Positions 1 to 8,320 of a stretch of 60,425 nt of DNA are shown here, in pieces (the first letter of the stretch is position 1; each line of letters begins with the position of its first letter). This DNA is from Candidatus Hydrogenedens sp. (GTDB taxonomy: Bacteria; Hydrogenedentota; Hydrogenedentia; Hydrogenedentales; JAEUWI01): contig WGMK01000037.1 in NCBI GenBank assembly GCA_016125095.1, forward strand, positions 1 to 60,425. The letters are read 5' to 3'. The notes beneath the pieces were generated by a model. It was not told the DNA's origin and did no database searches. It worked only from the letters and a program-made list of their open reading frames with translations. The position numbers were made by a program, and so were the translations under genes.

Positions 1-141
1 AGGCATCGCGGGGTCTCCTGCGTAAGTTGAAGTACTCAAGAAACCTCATCTTACCGCAAGGCCCCGCGGTGTCCTCTACACCATCAAGACCTGAACCGAA
101 GCACAGGACCGCCTGTTGCACTTAGTGTTTGAATCTGCCTG
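1..141 (-). mobile_element. End of a probable IS30-family insertion sequence (transposase lies beyond the window)
   Basis: The kinase reading frame matches its family up to about position 142, then changes abruptly. On the minus strand the foreign DNA starts with an AGATTCAA...GCAACAG pattern resembling the terminal inverted repeat I remember for IS30. About 135 nt further in, an ATG at 6-4 follows a good ribosome-binding site (minus-strand GGAG, about 8 nt upstream); only its first two codons lie inside the window. An imperfect hairpin (arms 7-26 and 50-68) covers that ribosome-binding site. Such hairpins are known in insertion sequences to block translation from read-through transcripts. 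The IS30 assignment rests on the terminus alone, so the family is tentative. The abrupt junction is the firmer observation. Confidence 0.5.
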
Positions 142-2918
142 GTGAAAAACGGCTCGAAGATACGTGCGACAGTTTCCGGGTGCATGCCTGCCCCGGTATC
201 GGAGAACGTTATCTTCACGTAGGCACCTGGAGGCAGCATGCCGCTCGCCAGCACCAGGGGTTGGCTCAGCGTTTCTCGGCCGCACACTATCGTGATCCGT
301 CCCCCGCCAGGCATGGCATCCCGGGCGTTGATGCACAGGTTTACAATCACCTGCTCGAGCTGACCGCGGTCCGCCTTCACGCGCAAGTTCTTAGCGGCAT
401 AGTCGACATTCACTTCGACCAATTCCCCGAGAAGACGCCGCAGCATCTTCATCACTTCGGCGAGTAGTTCAGCCATATCCAGCGGCTTGAGGTCGATGAC
501 TTGCCTGCTGCTGAACGTAAGCAGCTGGCGGGTGAGCACGGCGGCACGCTCAGCCGCGGACAGCAATTCTTCCACGAGATCCCGACCGTCAGCGTCGAGG
601 TCCACTTTGCGCAGCAGCAGGTGTCCGCACCCGGTGATGGCCTGAAGCAGGTTATTGAAATCGTGTGCGACACCGCCTGCGAGCAAACCCACGGCCTCCA
701 TTTTCTGGGCCTGGCGCAGGTCCGACTCGATGCGCTTGCGCTCGGTCACGTCGCGCACGACGGCCTGAAGGTAGTTGCCCTCGGGGAGCTCCACGAAATT
801 AAGCCGCACCTCCACCTCGACGCTTCTGCCGTCCGGCCGGGTATGGGTCCATTCGAAGCTCTGCGGTTCGCCTGCATACGCGCCGCGCATCTTTTCTTGC
901 GCTTTTTCGATGGAACTCCGGCCATCGGGCTGGATATCGGGCGAGAAATCCATGGGCGTTGCACCGATGATTTTATCCCGCGGGACGCCGAACAGCACTT
1001 CGGCCTGGCGATTGCAGTCGCTGAAATTGTAATCCTGCATCAGCATGATCGCGTCGGTGGCGGATTCGAACAAGGTGCGGAAATGGATTTCGCTCGTGGC
1101 GAGCGCATCTTCCACGCGCTGGCGCTCGGTCACGTCGCGCATCACGCCCAGCATGCGGTAGGACCTACCATCGGTGCCGCCCAGCACCGTCCCGATGTCT
1201 TCCATGGTGATATGGGTGCCGTCCTTGCGGCGGAACCGGTAAATGACGTCGTATCGCGCAACCTTGCTGATTGCGTCATCGAGTAGCTTCGTGGCGTCTT
1301 CGCGATCCTCGGGATGGATCAAGTCGGCCCAGGTATCGAGATCGACGGACTGGAATTCGTCGATGGTGTAGCCTAGCAGCCTTTGCACCGCACCCGACCA
1401 CTGGATGGTCCCCTTTTCTATATCGAGATCGTAGACAACATGTTCGGTCTGCTCGAGAATAAGACGGAGCTTTTCCTCATTCGCGCGTAGCGCTCGCTCG
1501 GCCCGTTCCCGGTCGCTGACATCCACGGTCAGCGTAAGCACGCAGGGTTCGCCGTCCCATTCGATGGGCACCGAGGACACCATCAGCACGGGGCGCGAGC
1601 CATCGGCCAGGACGCCATCGACGACAAGGTTCTCGACACGGCCGTTGGCCTGGAACGCTGCGGCAAAGGCGGCCCGCGCCTCCTCCGGCCATTCGAGGCC
1701 GAGCGCCTCGGGACGCTGACCTAGGGTTTCCCGGGGTGTCAGGGGGTTGCGCTTATAGAAGATCGGGTTCGCCGCGGCAAAGGCGTTATCCGATAAGCGC
1801 GTAACAACGATGCTCACGGGGCTGTCGTCGAAGATGGCGCGGAACCGCTGTTCCGACTGCTCCGCTGCCAGCCGCGCTTCTTCGCTCGCGCCGAGCAGCG
1901 CGCTGAAGCGTGTCAGCAGTTGATTCACCCCGATGGCGACCCAGGCCACTTCGTCGCGTCCAGTCTCGGGCAGTCGCTCGCCGAGGTCGCCTGCGTCGTG
2001 AAAATCGCGCAGGAACCGCCCCACATGGGTCAGCGGAACCAACACCTGTCGGTCGAGCAGGGTGGCGATGGCAAGGGCGGCCGCAAGGCAAACGCCTCCC
2101 ACGCCAAGGATGATGTAGAACAGCCCATACTGCATTCCAGCGATTACGTCCCGGTATTGCCGCACCTGGAGCACCAGCACCGGCTCGCCGGCAATGCCGT
2201 ACATGACCTTGCGCGCGTTCAGCCACTCGGGCTCGAACGACACAACTCCGTGTTCCTTTTGAAGCAACTCCGGCGATGCCTCGGACACGGGAAGGGGTGC
2301 GCATTCCGCCCCGAGCACACGGGTCATTTCGCGGAAGGGCCTACTGACCAGCTCCCTTGCGAGCAGCACGCAGCCATGTTGCTCGCCACCGCCCGCGCTC
2401 GTGTGTACCGGGTGTATTGCAGCAAGGTAAGTCGTGCGGCCGTCGATGATCATCCCGGCGGTCGACACGCCCCCGGCGCAAGCCTGCTGCAAGGCTGAAC
2501 CCGGTGCCAGAAGCCGCTCCAATAGCCCCTCGGGCGGCTCTGCGACGCTGGTGCGGGACACCCGGTATCTTGCTGCAATCACGGTACAATCAGCATCGAG
2601 AACCGCGCCGAGTTTGAGGTCGAGCGTAGAAAACGTAGTCGCCGCAAAGGTGTTCTCGATGAAGACTTCGTTCCGGCCGTCGGTGTAGGCGTACATCTCG
2701 TCCCACGTGGCGTAATCCGCCGTCGTGGTATCGAGCTCCCGGATTTCCTGCAGAAGGATTTCCTCGGCTGCCGCAAGGGTCCGAAGCGCGGCAGCTCGCT
2801 CGGTGTCGGTCAGGCGCGGACGCATGGTCAACTCGGTGGCGCCGGCGATAAGCAGGAGCACCACGACCGTGGTGATCGCGAGGTACAGCAAGTACCGCCT
2901 GCGAATACCCATCGGCAA
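84..2918 (-). CDS. CHASE4-HAMP-PAS sensor histidine kinase, 3'-truncated by an insertion (probable pseudogene)
   Basis: This is a membrane sensor kinase of 944 residues as now read. It has an N-terminal membrane helix (about 10-28) and a periplasmic CHASE4-like region with the TTADYATWDEMYAY motif (66-79). A second helix (about 265-290) is followed by HAMP and three PAS domains (about 360-735). The HisKA H-box is AHDFNN with His752. The ATPase domain keeps its N-box (NARDAM) and G1 box (DTGAG) and reaches FEPFFT at about 925. The usual G2 box (GxGxGL) is absent, because the last 19 residues come from inserted DNA. ATP binding and autophosphorylation are therefore probably lost. No response regulator lies beside it inside the window. 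It is divergent from the GH92 gene; the 229-bp gap between them shows no clear further feature. Confidence 0.85.
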   Translation of the reverse strand: MPMGIRRRYLLYLAITTVVVLLLIAGATELTMRPRLTDTERAAALRTLAAAEEILLQEIRELDTTTADYATWDEMYAYTDGRNEVFIENTFAATTFSTLDLKLGAVLDADCTVIAARYRVSRTSVAEPPEGLLERLLAPGSALQQACAGGVSTAGMIIDGRTTYLAAIHPVHTSAGGGEQHGCVLLARELVSRPFREMTRVLGAECAPLPVSEASPELLQKEHGVVSFEPEWLNARKVMYGIAGEPVLVLQVRQYRDVIAGMQYGLFYIILGVGGVCLAAALAIATLLDRQVLVPLTHVGRFLRDFHDAGDLGERLPETGRDEVAWVAIGVNQLLTRFSALLGASEEARLAAEQSEQRFRAIFDDSPVSIVVTRLSDNAFAAANPIFYKRNPLTPRETLGQRPEALGLEWPEEARAAFAAAFQANGRVENLVVDGVLADGSRPVLMVSSVPIEWDGEPCVLTLTVDVSDRERAERALRANEEKLRLILEQTEHVVYDLDIEKGTIQWSGAVQRLLGYTIDEFQSVDLDTWADLIHPEDREDATKLLDDAISKVARYDVIYRFRRKDGTHITMEDIGTVLGGTDGRSYRMLGVMRDVTERQRVEDALATSEIHFRTLFESATDAIMLMQDYNFSDCNRQAEVLFGVPRDKIIGATPMDFSPDIQPDGRSSIEKAQEKMRGAYAGEPQSFEWTHTRPDGRSVEVEVRLNFVELPEGNYLQAVVRDVTERKRIESDLRQAQKMEAVGLLAGGVAHDFNNLLQAITGCGHLLLRKVDLDADGRDLVEELLSAAERAAVLTRQLLTFSSRQVIDLKPLDMAELLAEVMKMLRRLLGELVEVNVDYAAKNLRVKADRGQLEQVIVNLCINARDAMPGGGRITIVCGRETLSQPLVLASGMLPPGAYVKITFSDTGAGMHPETVARIFEPFFTRQIQTLSATGGPVLRFRS

Positions 2919-3147
2919 ACCTCCGCGCCCCCCCGGGAAGGAACCGCGCCAACTTCCCCCTGATCACCGGCTGCGTCTGCCGGGCGCCTAGACCTTATCA
3001 CTTTTGCTAGATAACGTCAACGCACGCATGGACTTGCCCGTCACCTAAACTCGGCGGCCGTGGTCAAAGTCATGAGAGCAGGCGTTTTGGGCCTCGGCCT
3101 GCGTTTTTCAGTATCATGCGGAACCCGCCGCACCGCAACGCTAAACC

Positions 3148-5484
3148 TTGGGATTCTCCATCTTGATCAAACGCATTCTGAAATGGCTCGCAATCATTGT
3201 TCTGGTGGTGTTGGCCATCCCGATACTCGCGATTTTGGGCACTTGGGGCTATCACCGTTCTATTGTGACGGCCGGTCCGGGCACGCTCGCGGGCGCTCCG
3301 GAGCCCGTGGGGCGCTGCGCGCAGGCGGACCCGTTCAATGCCACCGGCGGCTTTCCCTGGATGTCCGGCCTGAATGCCGTGGCGGCCTGCACGCCGCTGG
3401 GCATGGTGCGGCTCGGACCCGACACCGCGCCGTGGCTGGACATTGGCCGGCCCATGAACCGCTCGGGCTATTATTACGGCAGCAACCGGATCATCGGTTT
3501 CAGCCACAACCGGCTGGTCGGGGCGGATGCCTCCGAGGGCGGCGCGTTCCGGGTATTCCCCACGCTCGGCTCCTCCATCGAAGAGGCGCGCAGGCCGGAG
3601 CGCTACGTGAAGTTCTCCCACGCCCGCGAGCGGGCTTTTCCCGGATATTACGGCGTCCATTTGCAGAGCGGCATCGTGGCCGAGATGACCGCTACACCCC
3701 GCGCGGGCGTCCACCGCTACCGCTTTCCCGAAGGATCCGATGCCGTAATGCTGATCGATGCGGCCAGCGCGCTCGGCGGCGGACGGTGCGAGAACGTCAC
3801 TGCCACCATCGACCCGGCGACAGGTGAACTCAGCGGCTCCATGCGCACCTTCGGCTCGTTCTCGGGGCGCTACGGCGGCCTGAATGTCTACTTCGCCGCG
3901 CGGGTGAATACGTCTATCCGGTCTTGCGGCACATTCAGCGGGGACGTCTACACCGGAGGGAAAACCGATCTCACGGGTCCGGGCCTGCTCGAGCTGCACT
4001 TCGCCCAAGGCTCGACGGTCGAACTCCGGCTGGCGCTCTCGTATGTGAGCATCGAGAACGCGCGGGAAAACCTCGCAGCCGAGACCGGTGGCAAGAATTT
4101 CGACGTGCTGGTGCTCGAAGCGCAGGAAGCCTGGAACGATATCTTCGGGCGTATCGAGGTGGAAGGCGGGACGGCCGAGCAGCAGCGCATTTTCTACACC
4201 GCCCTGATGCGCGCCTTCACCATGCCCACCACTTTCAGCGATGTGAACGGCGAATACTTGGGCTTCGACCAACAGGTCCACACCGCCGAGGACTTCACCT
4301 ACTACACGGATTTCTCCATCTGGGATACCTTCCGCACGGTGCATCCGCTGTATACGCTCATCGCGCCGGAACGGCACACCGACATGCTGCGCTCGCTCGA
4401 GATGATGGTGAAGCAGGGCGGCGCGCTGCCGCGATGGCCTTCGGGAGCGGGCTACACCAACTGCATGTTCGGCAGCCCGGCCGACCTCCTCGTGAGCGAG
4501 GCGTATCTGAAGGGGCTGCGCGATTTCGACGCGGAAGCGGTCTATGCCGCGGCGCGCGCGGTGGCGCTCGAAGGCGTGCCGGAGGGCAGCCGCTTCGGCG
4601 GTCGCCAGGGCCTCGACGCCTACCTGCAATACGGCTACTGCCCGGCGGATAAGGTGCATGAATCGGTGGCCTGCACGATTGATTACGCCTGGTGCGACGG
4701 TTCGCTGGCGCTGTGGGCCGAGGCGCTGGGGAAGCCCGAGGATGCCGCCGTGTTCGCCCAGCACGCGCAATCCTACAAGCAGATCTGGAATCCGCAGACC
4801 CTGTTCTTCCAGGCGCGCAACAGCGACGGCTCATTCCGGCCGGAGTTGAGTCCGCTCACGCTCACCTACACCGACTTCGACCACAAGTATACCGAGGCCT
4901 ACGTGGAAGGCAGCGCGATGCAGTGGCGCTGGGGCAGCCTCTTCGACGCGGATGGACTTGTCGGGCTCTGGCCGAGCAAGGACAAGTTTGTCTCCGCGCT
5001 GACCGACTACATGGACGGCACCCGCAGCACCATCGGCTGGTGGCATCCGGGCGGCAATTACTGGCACGGCAACGAGCCGTTTATCCATGCGCCGTATCTG
5101 TTCAACGCGGCGGATCGACCGGACCTGACGCAGCACTATGTGCGCCGCATCCTGGAAACGAAATACAGCGACGACTACGTGGGGCTGGACGGCAACGACG
5201 ACGGCGGCACGCTGTCGGCCTGGTACGTGTTCAGCGCGCTCGGGTTCTATCCGGTGGCTGGGAGCACGCGCTACGAACTCGGCGCGCCGCTGTTCACCCG
5301 CGCAACGGTTCAATTGGGCGGCGGCAAGAGGCTGACGATAGACGCGCCCGGAAACAGCGATAACACGATCTATGCGGCGCAGACGACCCTGAACGGCACA
5401 GCGCTCAACACCACCCATTTCTCGCACGAGGCCATCGCCAACGGCGGCACGCTCACGTTCACGATGCAGGAAACGCCGAAGTAA
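3148..5484 (+). CDS. GH92 family alpha-1,2-mannosidase, membrane-anchored or exported
   Basis: Protein of 778 residues, typical of glycoside hydrolase family 92, the calcium-dependent exo-alpha-mannosidases that trim mannose from N-glycans and mannans. A single N-terminal hydrophobic helix (about 10-32) serves as signal or anchor. Family hallmarks are MPTTFSD, the YTDFSIWDTFRT segment, GNEP and the GNDDGGTLSAWYVFSALGFYP region near the C-terminus, whose Asp pair matches the calcium site. The start is TTG at 3148 or TTG at 3163; neither has a strong ribosome-binding site and there is no ATG at this end. It converges tail to tail with the next gene, one base separating the stops, with no visible terminator. 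Its likely role is extracellular or periplasmic glycan use. Linkage specificity cannot be read from the sequence. Confidence 0.9.
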   Translation: MGFSILIKRILKWLAIIVLVVLAIPILAILGTWGYHRSIVTAGPGTLAGAPEPVGRCAQADPFNATGGFPWMSGLNAVAACTPLGMVRLGPDTAPWLDIGRPMNRSGYYYGSNRIIGFSHNRLVGADASEGGAFRVFPTLGSSIEEARRPERYVKFSHARERAFPGYYGVHLQSGIVAEMTATPRAGVHRYRFPEGSDAVMLIDAASALGGGRCENVTATIDPATGELSGSMRTFGSFSGRYGGLNVYFAARVNTSIRSCGTFSGDVYTGGKTDLTGPGLLELHFAQGSTVELRLALSYVSIENARENLAAETGGKNFDVLVLEAQEAWNDIFGRIEVEGGTAEQQRIFYTALMRAFTMPTTFSDVNGEYLGFDQQVHTAEDFTYYTDFSIWDTFRTVHPLYTLIAPERHTDMLRSLEMMVKQGGALPRWPSGAGYTNCMFGSPADLLVSEAYLKGLRDFDAEAVYAAARAVALEGVPEGSRFGGRQGLDAYLQYGYCPADKVHESVACTIDYAWCDGSLALWAEALGKPEDAAVFAQHAQSYKQIWNPQTLFFQARNSDGSFRPELSPLTLTYTDFDHKYTEAYVEGSAMQWRWGSLFDADGLVGLWPSKDKFVSALTDYMDGTRSTIGWWHPGGNYWHGNEPFIHAPYLFNAADRPDLTQHYVRRILETKYSDDYVGLDGNDDGGTLSAWYVFSALGFYPVAGSTRYELGAPLFTRATVQLGGGKRLTIDAPGNSDNTIYAAQTTLNGTALNTTHFSHEAIANGGTLTFTMQETPK

Positions 5485-5485
5485 G

Positions 5486-6553
5486 CTAGGTAAGCTTCAA
5501 CAGAATCTTTCCCTGGTTGCCGGGTTCCTTGAGCGCGGCCATCGCCTCTTTGTACTGCTCCAATGGAAATACCTGCCGGATGTCGGATTGCAGCGTGCCG
5601 TCCTGCACCAGCGCGGCGACCTTGCGGGTGACGGACAGCTTCTGCAGCAGGCTCTTTCCTGCCATCCAGTTGGTGAGGAAGTAGCCCTCGACCGAGGACA
5701 GCGGCGTCATCAGATCGCGCGAGGAGAATTGCAGCGGCTCCGTGGACAGCGTGCCGTACACCAGCAGGCGTCCACCCAGCCCGAGGCACTGCACCATTTC
5801 GTTCGCGAGCGGCCCGGAGATGGGGTCCAGCGCATACTTCACGCCCTGGCCGCGGGTTATTTCGTGTACGCGCTTTCGGAGATTCTCCGTCGAAATATCG
5901 ATGACGTGCGCAGCGCCGAGCGACAACAAGTGCGCCGCCTGCGCCTTGTCGCGCACGATGCTGATGGTCTGATACCCCAGCCGCTTGCCCAGGCGCGCTA
6001 TCATCTTGCCGAGTTCCGAATTCCCTGCGGATTGCAGCACGAGGTCCCCCGGTCCGCATTGCAGCACGTCGCGGACCATCGCGTAGGCGGTGACGGGATT
6101 CACGAAGGAGACCGCGGCCTGCTCGTCGCTGATGCCGCGCTTCACGGGCAAAGCCAGCTTGGCCTCGGTGATGTTGTATTCCTGCCAGTTGCCCTTGCGC
6201 GCGCCCACCACGGTCACCCGCTTTCCCACCAGCATGCGCGGATAGAGCCCGGCGCCGGCGTCAACCACCACGCCGACGCCCTCGAGCCCCGGCACATGCG
6301 GCAGCGGCGGCAGTTTGCGCTCGCCCTGCGGATCGATGGTGTAGGCGCTCTCGTCGCGGCCCAGGTTCCAGATGGCCCTGCCCACGGCATCGCGATAGGC
6401 GCCCTCGACGGTGTTGACGATGTCCGACGGATTCATCGGGCTGTACAGCATCTTCACCTTCACCTCGCCCGGACCGGGCTGGGGCTCGGGAATGTCGCGC
6501 AGCTCGAGTACCTCGTCAGCCTTGCCGTAGCGCTCGAAGACCAGTGCTTTCAT
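5486..6553 (-). CDS. Zinc-free MDR oxidoreductase, trans-2-enoyl-CoA reductase (MECR)-like
   Basis: Protein of 355 residues in the medium-chain dehydrogenase/reductase superfamily. The N-terminal half is the GroES-like substrate domain (KALVFERYG, PGPGEVKVKM, NPSDIN-like NPSDIV). The nucleotide-binding segment VLQSAGNSELGK resembles the AANSxVG pattern of mitochondrial-type enoyl-CoA reductases, which use NADPH to reduce trans-2-enoyl thioesters. No Cys cluster for a structural zinc is visible, as expected for MECR and quinone-reductase branches. The start ATG at 6553 follows GGAGG at about 11 nt. It lies downstream of the FGGY kinase on the same strand with a 111-bp gap that holds nothing else I recognise. 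Quinone oxidoreductase is the main alternative. Confidence 0.8.
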   Translation of the reverse strand: MKALVFERYGKADEVLELRDIPEPQPGPGEVKVKMLYSPMNPSDIVNTVEGAYRDAVGRAIWNLGRDESAYTIDPQGERKLPPLPHVPGLEGVGVVVDAGAGLYPRMLVGKRVTVVGARKGNWQEYNITEAKLALPVKRGISDEQAAVSFVNPVTAYAMVRDVLQCGPGDLVLQSAGNSELGKMIARLGKRLGYQTISIVRDKAQAAHLLSLGAAHVIDISTENLRKRVHEITRGQGVKYALDPISGPLANEMVQCLGLGGRLLVYGTLSTEPLQFSSRDLMTPLSSVEGYFLTNWMAGKSLLQKLSVTRKVAALVQDGTLQSDIRQVFPLEQYKEAMAALKEPGNQGKILLKLT

Positions 6554-6664
6554 GATGTCGCAATCCTCCGCGGCGTATTCAGACCGTCTGTTTAGATGCC
6601 CATGCCGTCCACCGGCATCGCGCTTATGATGCCGTCGGGCGGGTCGGCAATGGATCTGATTCAG

Positions 6665-8272
6665 TTAATCCGCTACCGTCCCCGGTGTCGTTCTACTGCC
6701 GACCGCCTGGTTCAGTTTCCGGAATACCCGTCGATTCTGCTTGAACGCCAGCGTCATCGCGGCGTTCTTGTCTTCGTACAGGGCGCGGAGCGCGGGCTTT
6801 GGCTCGAACAAGCCCTCGATCGGCACGCGTTGCGCGATTTCGTCGAAGCTCACCCGGCCCAGCCGCTCGAAGGCGAGCATGCCAAGCCCGAGGCAATTGG
6901 TCAAGCGCGGCGCGGCCATGCGGTGTACCGGCGACTGCAACACGTCGGCCATGATCTGCGCCCAGGTATTGCTGAGCGCGCCACCGCCGTAGAGCACGTG
7001 GTGGCTGAAGCTGCGACCCGTAAACCTCCGCGCCGCCCCGGCAAGCTGGTGGTACTGGAAGGCGATACCTTCAAGCACCGCGCGGGCGAGGTCAACCCGC
7101 CGCGTGCCCAGCGATACATTCAGAAAGCCGCCACGCATGGCCTCGTCGTTGATGGGCGCGATGCTGCCATTGAGCCAAGGCAGGAACAAGACGCCATTGC
7201 TGCCCGGGGGCGACGAGGCGGCTGCGGCTTCGAGCCGGCCGTAGGGGTCTTCGTGCACGGAGCGTCCGAAACCGTCATCGGCAAAGAGCAGCGATTCGAG
7301 AAAGTGCTCGAGCGCGCGCCCGGACACCCCACCCTCGCCGGTCATCAGATACTTTCCCGCCACCGGGCTCGGCAGCGTAAAGAGTCCCGTTAGAACGTCG
7401 GTTTTTTTCTTTTCGGCGTGCGATACATAAACGCCGCTGCTGCCGAGCACGATGCCGGCATGGCTGCCCTGGAACGCAGCGCATCCCACGGCGCCCGCCT
7501 GGGTGTCGTTCACACCGGTCACGACCTGCACGCTGCGCGGGAGGCCCAGGGCCTGCGAGGCCACTGCACTCAGGCCGCCGATGACGGCGTCCAAGGGGAC
7601 CAATTCCGGCAGCTTCTCCTGGTCCATGCCCGAATAGCGCAGCAGGGTGTCGTCATACTCCGTGTGCGCCAGCGAACGGTTGTCGGTGTGTTGCAGCGGA
7701 AAGGCCGAGCACAGGTTCGCCGTAGCGCGGCCCGTCAGCCGGTAATTGATGTAGTCCATCGGCTCGAGGAAGACCGCTGTTCGCTCATAGACCTCCGGCC
7801 GGTAGTGACGCAGCCAACGGAGCTTGGAAATGTCGTCAACGCCGGAGGCCAGCGGCGGCACGCCGTGGATGCGCCACCATTGGAACTGCCTCCAGAGGGA
7901 ATCGGCGCGGTGGCCCGGGGCGCGATTCAGGTTCTCGGCGCGGCCGCGCCGGTCCATCCACACCAGGAGATTCATCGAGGGCTTGCCATCTCGCCCGATA
8001 CCCGCTATCGAAAAGAAGTGGCTGTCGCAGATAACGGCGGCCACGGCATCGCGCGCGACGCCGCTCTTCTCGAGGGCCTCGCAGCTGGCCTCTACGACGG
8101 CCCGCCAGACGGCCTCGGGATCCTGTTCGGAGCCGCCATCCTCGACCTCGAAGCTCTGCACAGGCCGGAACGCGGAACCGGCCACCACGCCCGATGCCGA
8201 CACGACCCCGACCTTGGGACCGCTCGTGCCCAGATCGATCGCGAGTACATACTGTTCGGCGGCGGATGACAA
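6665..8272 (-). CDS. FGGY-family carbohydrate kinase (xylulokinase-like)
   Basis: Protein of 535 residues with the sugar-kinase actin-like fold. The N-terminal phosphate-binding motif AIDLGTSGPKVG, the central GVNDTQAGAVGCA region and the C-terminal YGGGALSNTWAQIMADVLQ segment are those of FGGY kinases, which phosphorylate pentoses, polyols or related sugars with ATP. The start codon appears to be TTG at 8272, giving MSSAAEQYVLAIDLG, with a weak ribosome-binding site. The gene follows the C45-like hydrolase by 48 bp on the same strand, so the two may be co-transcribed. The substrate is not predictable. Xylulose is the family default, and the rhamnose isomerase at 27 kb is too far away to argue for rhamnulose. 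Confidence 0.85.
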   Translation of the reverse strand: MSSAAEQYVLAIDLGTSGPKVGVVSASGVVAGSAFRPVQSFEVEDGGSEQDPEAVWRAVVEASCEALEKSGVARDAVAAVICDSHFFSIAGIGRDGKPSMNLLVWMDRRGRAENLNRAPGHRADSLWRQFQWWRIHGVPPLASGVDDISKLRWLRHYRPEVYERTAVFLEPMDYINYRLTGRATANLCSAFPLQHTDNRSLAHTEYDDTLLRYSGMDQEKLPELVPLDAVIGGLSAVASQALGLPRSVQVVTGVNDTQAGAVGCAAFQGSHAGIVLGSSGVYVSHAEKKKTDVLTGLFTLPSPVAGKYLMTGEGGVSGRALEHFLESLLFADDGFGRSVHEDPYGRLEAAAASSPPGSNGVLFLPWLNGSIAPINDEAMRGGFLNVSLGTRRVDLARAVLEGIAFQYHQLAGAARRFTGRSFSHHVLYGGGALSNTWAQIMADVLQSPVHRMAAPRLTNCLGLGMLAFERLGRVSFDEIAQRVPIEGLFEPKPALRALYEDKNAAMTLAFKQNRRVFRKLNQAVGSRTTPGTVAD

Positions 8273-8320
8273 AGCGCGCGTGTTCCCGGAGAGGTTACAG
8301 GCAGTCGGCGGACCCGGACC

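Noticed and set aside
3086..3117. GCAGGC/GCCTGC hairpin followed by T-run before the GH92 gene
   Set aside because: The stem is only 6 bp and no plus-strand gene ends upstream, so it is not convincing as a terminator.
3070..4770. A 566-codon open frame antisense to the GH92 gene
   Set aside because: It mirrors a well-recognised GH92 protein, shows no family motif, and is the usual by-product of GC-rich codon use.
6554..6664. Possible small gene between the FGGY kinase and the MDR gene
   Set aside because: No start with a ribosome-binding site and no coherent short frame on either strand.
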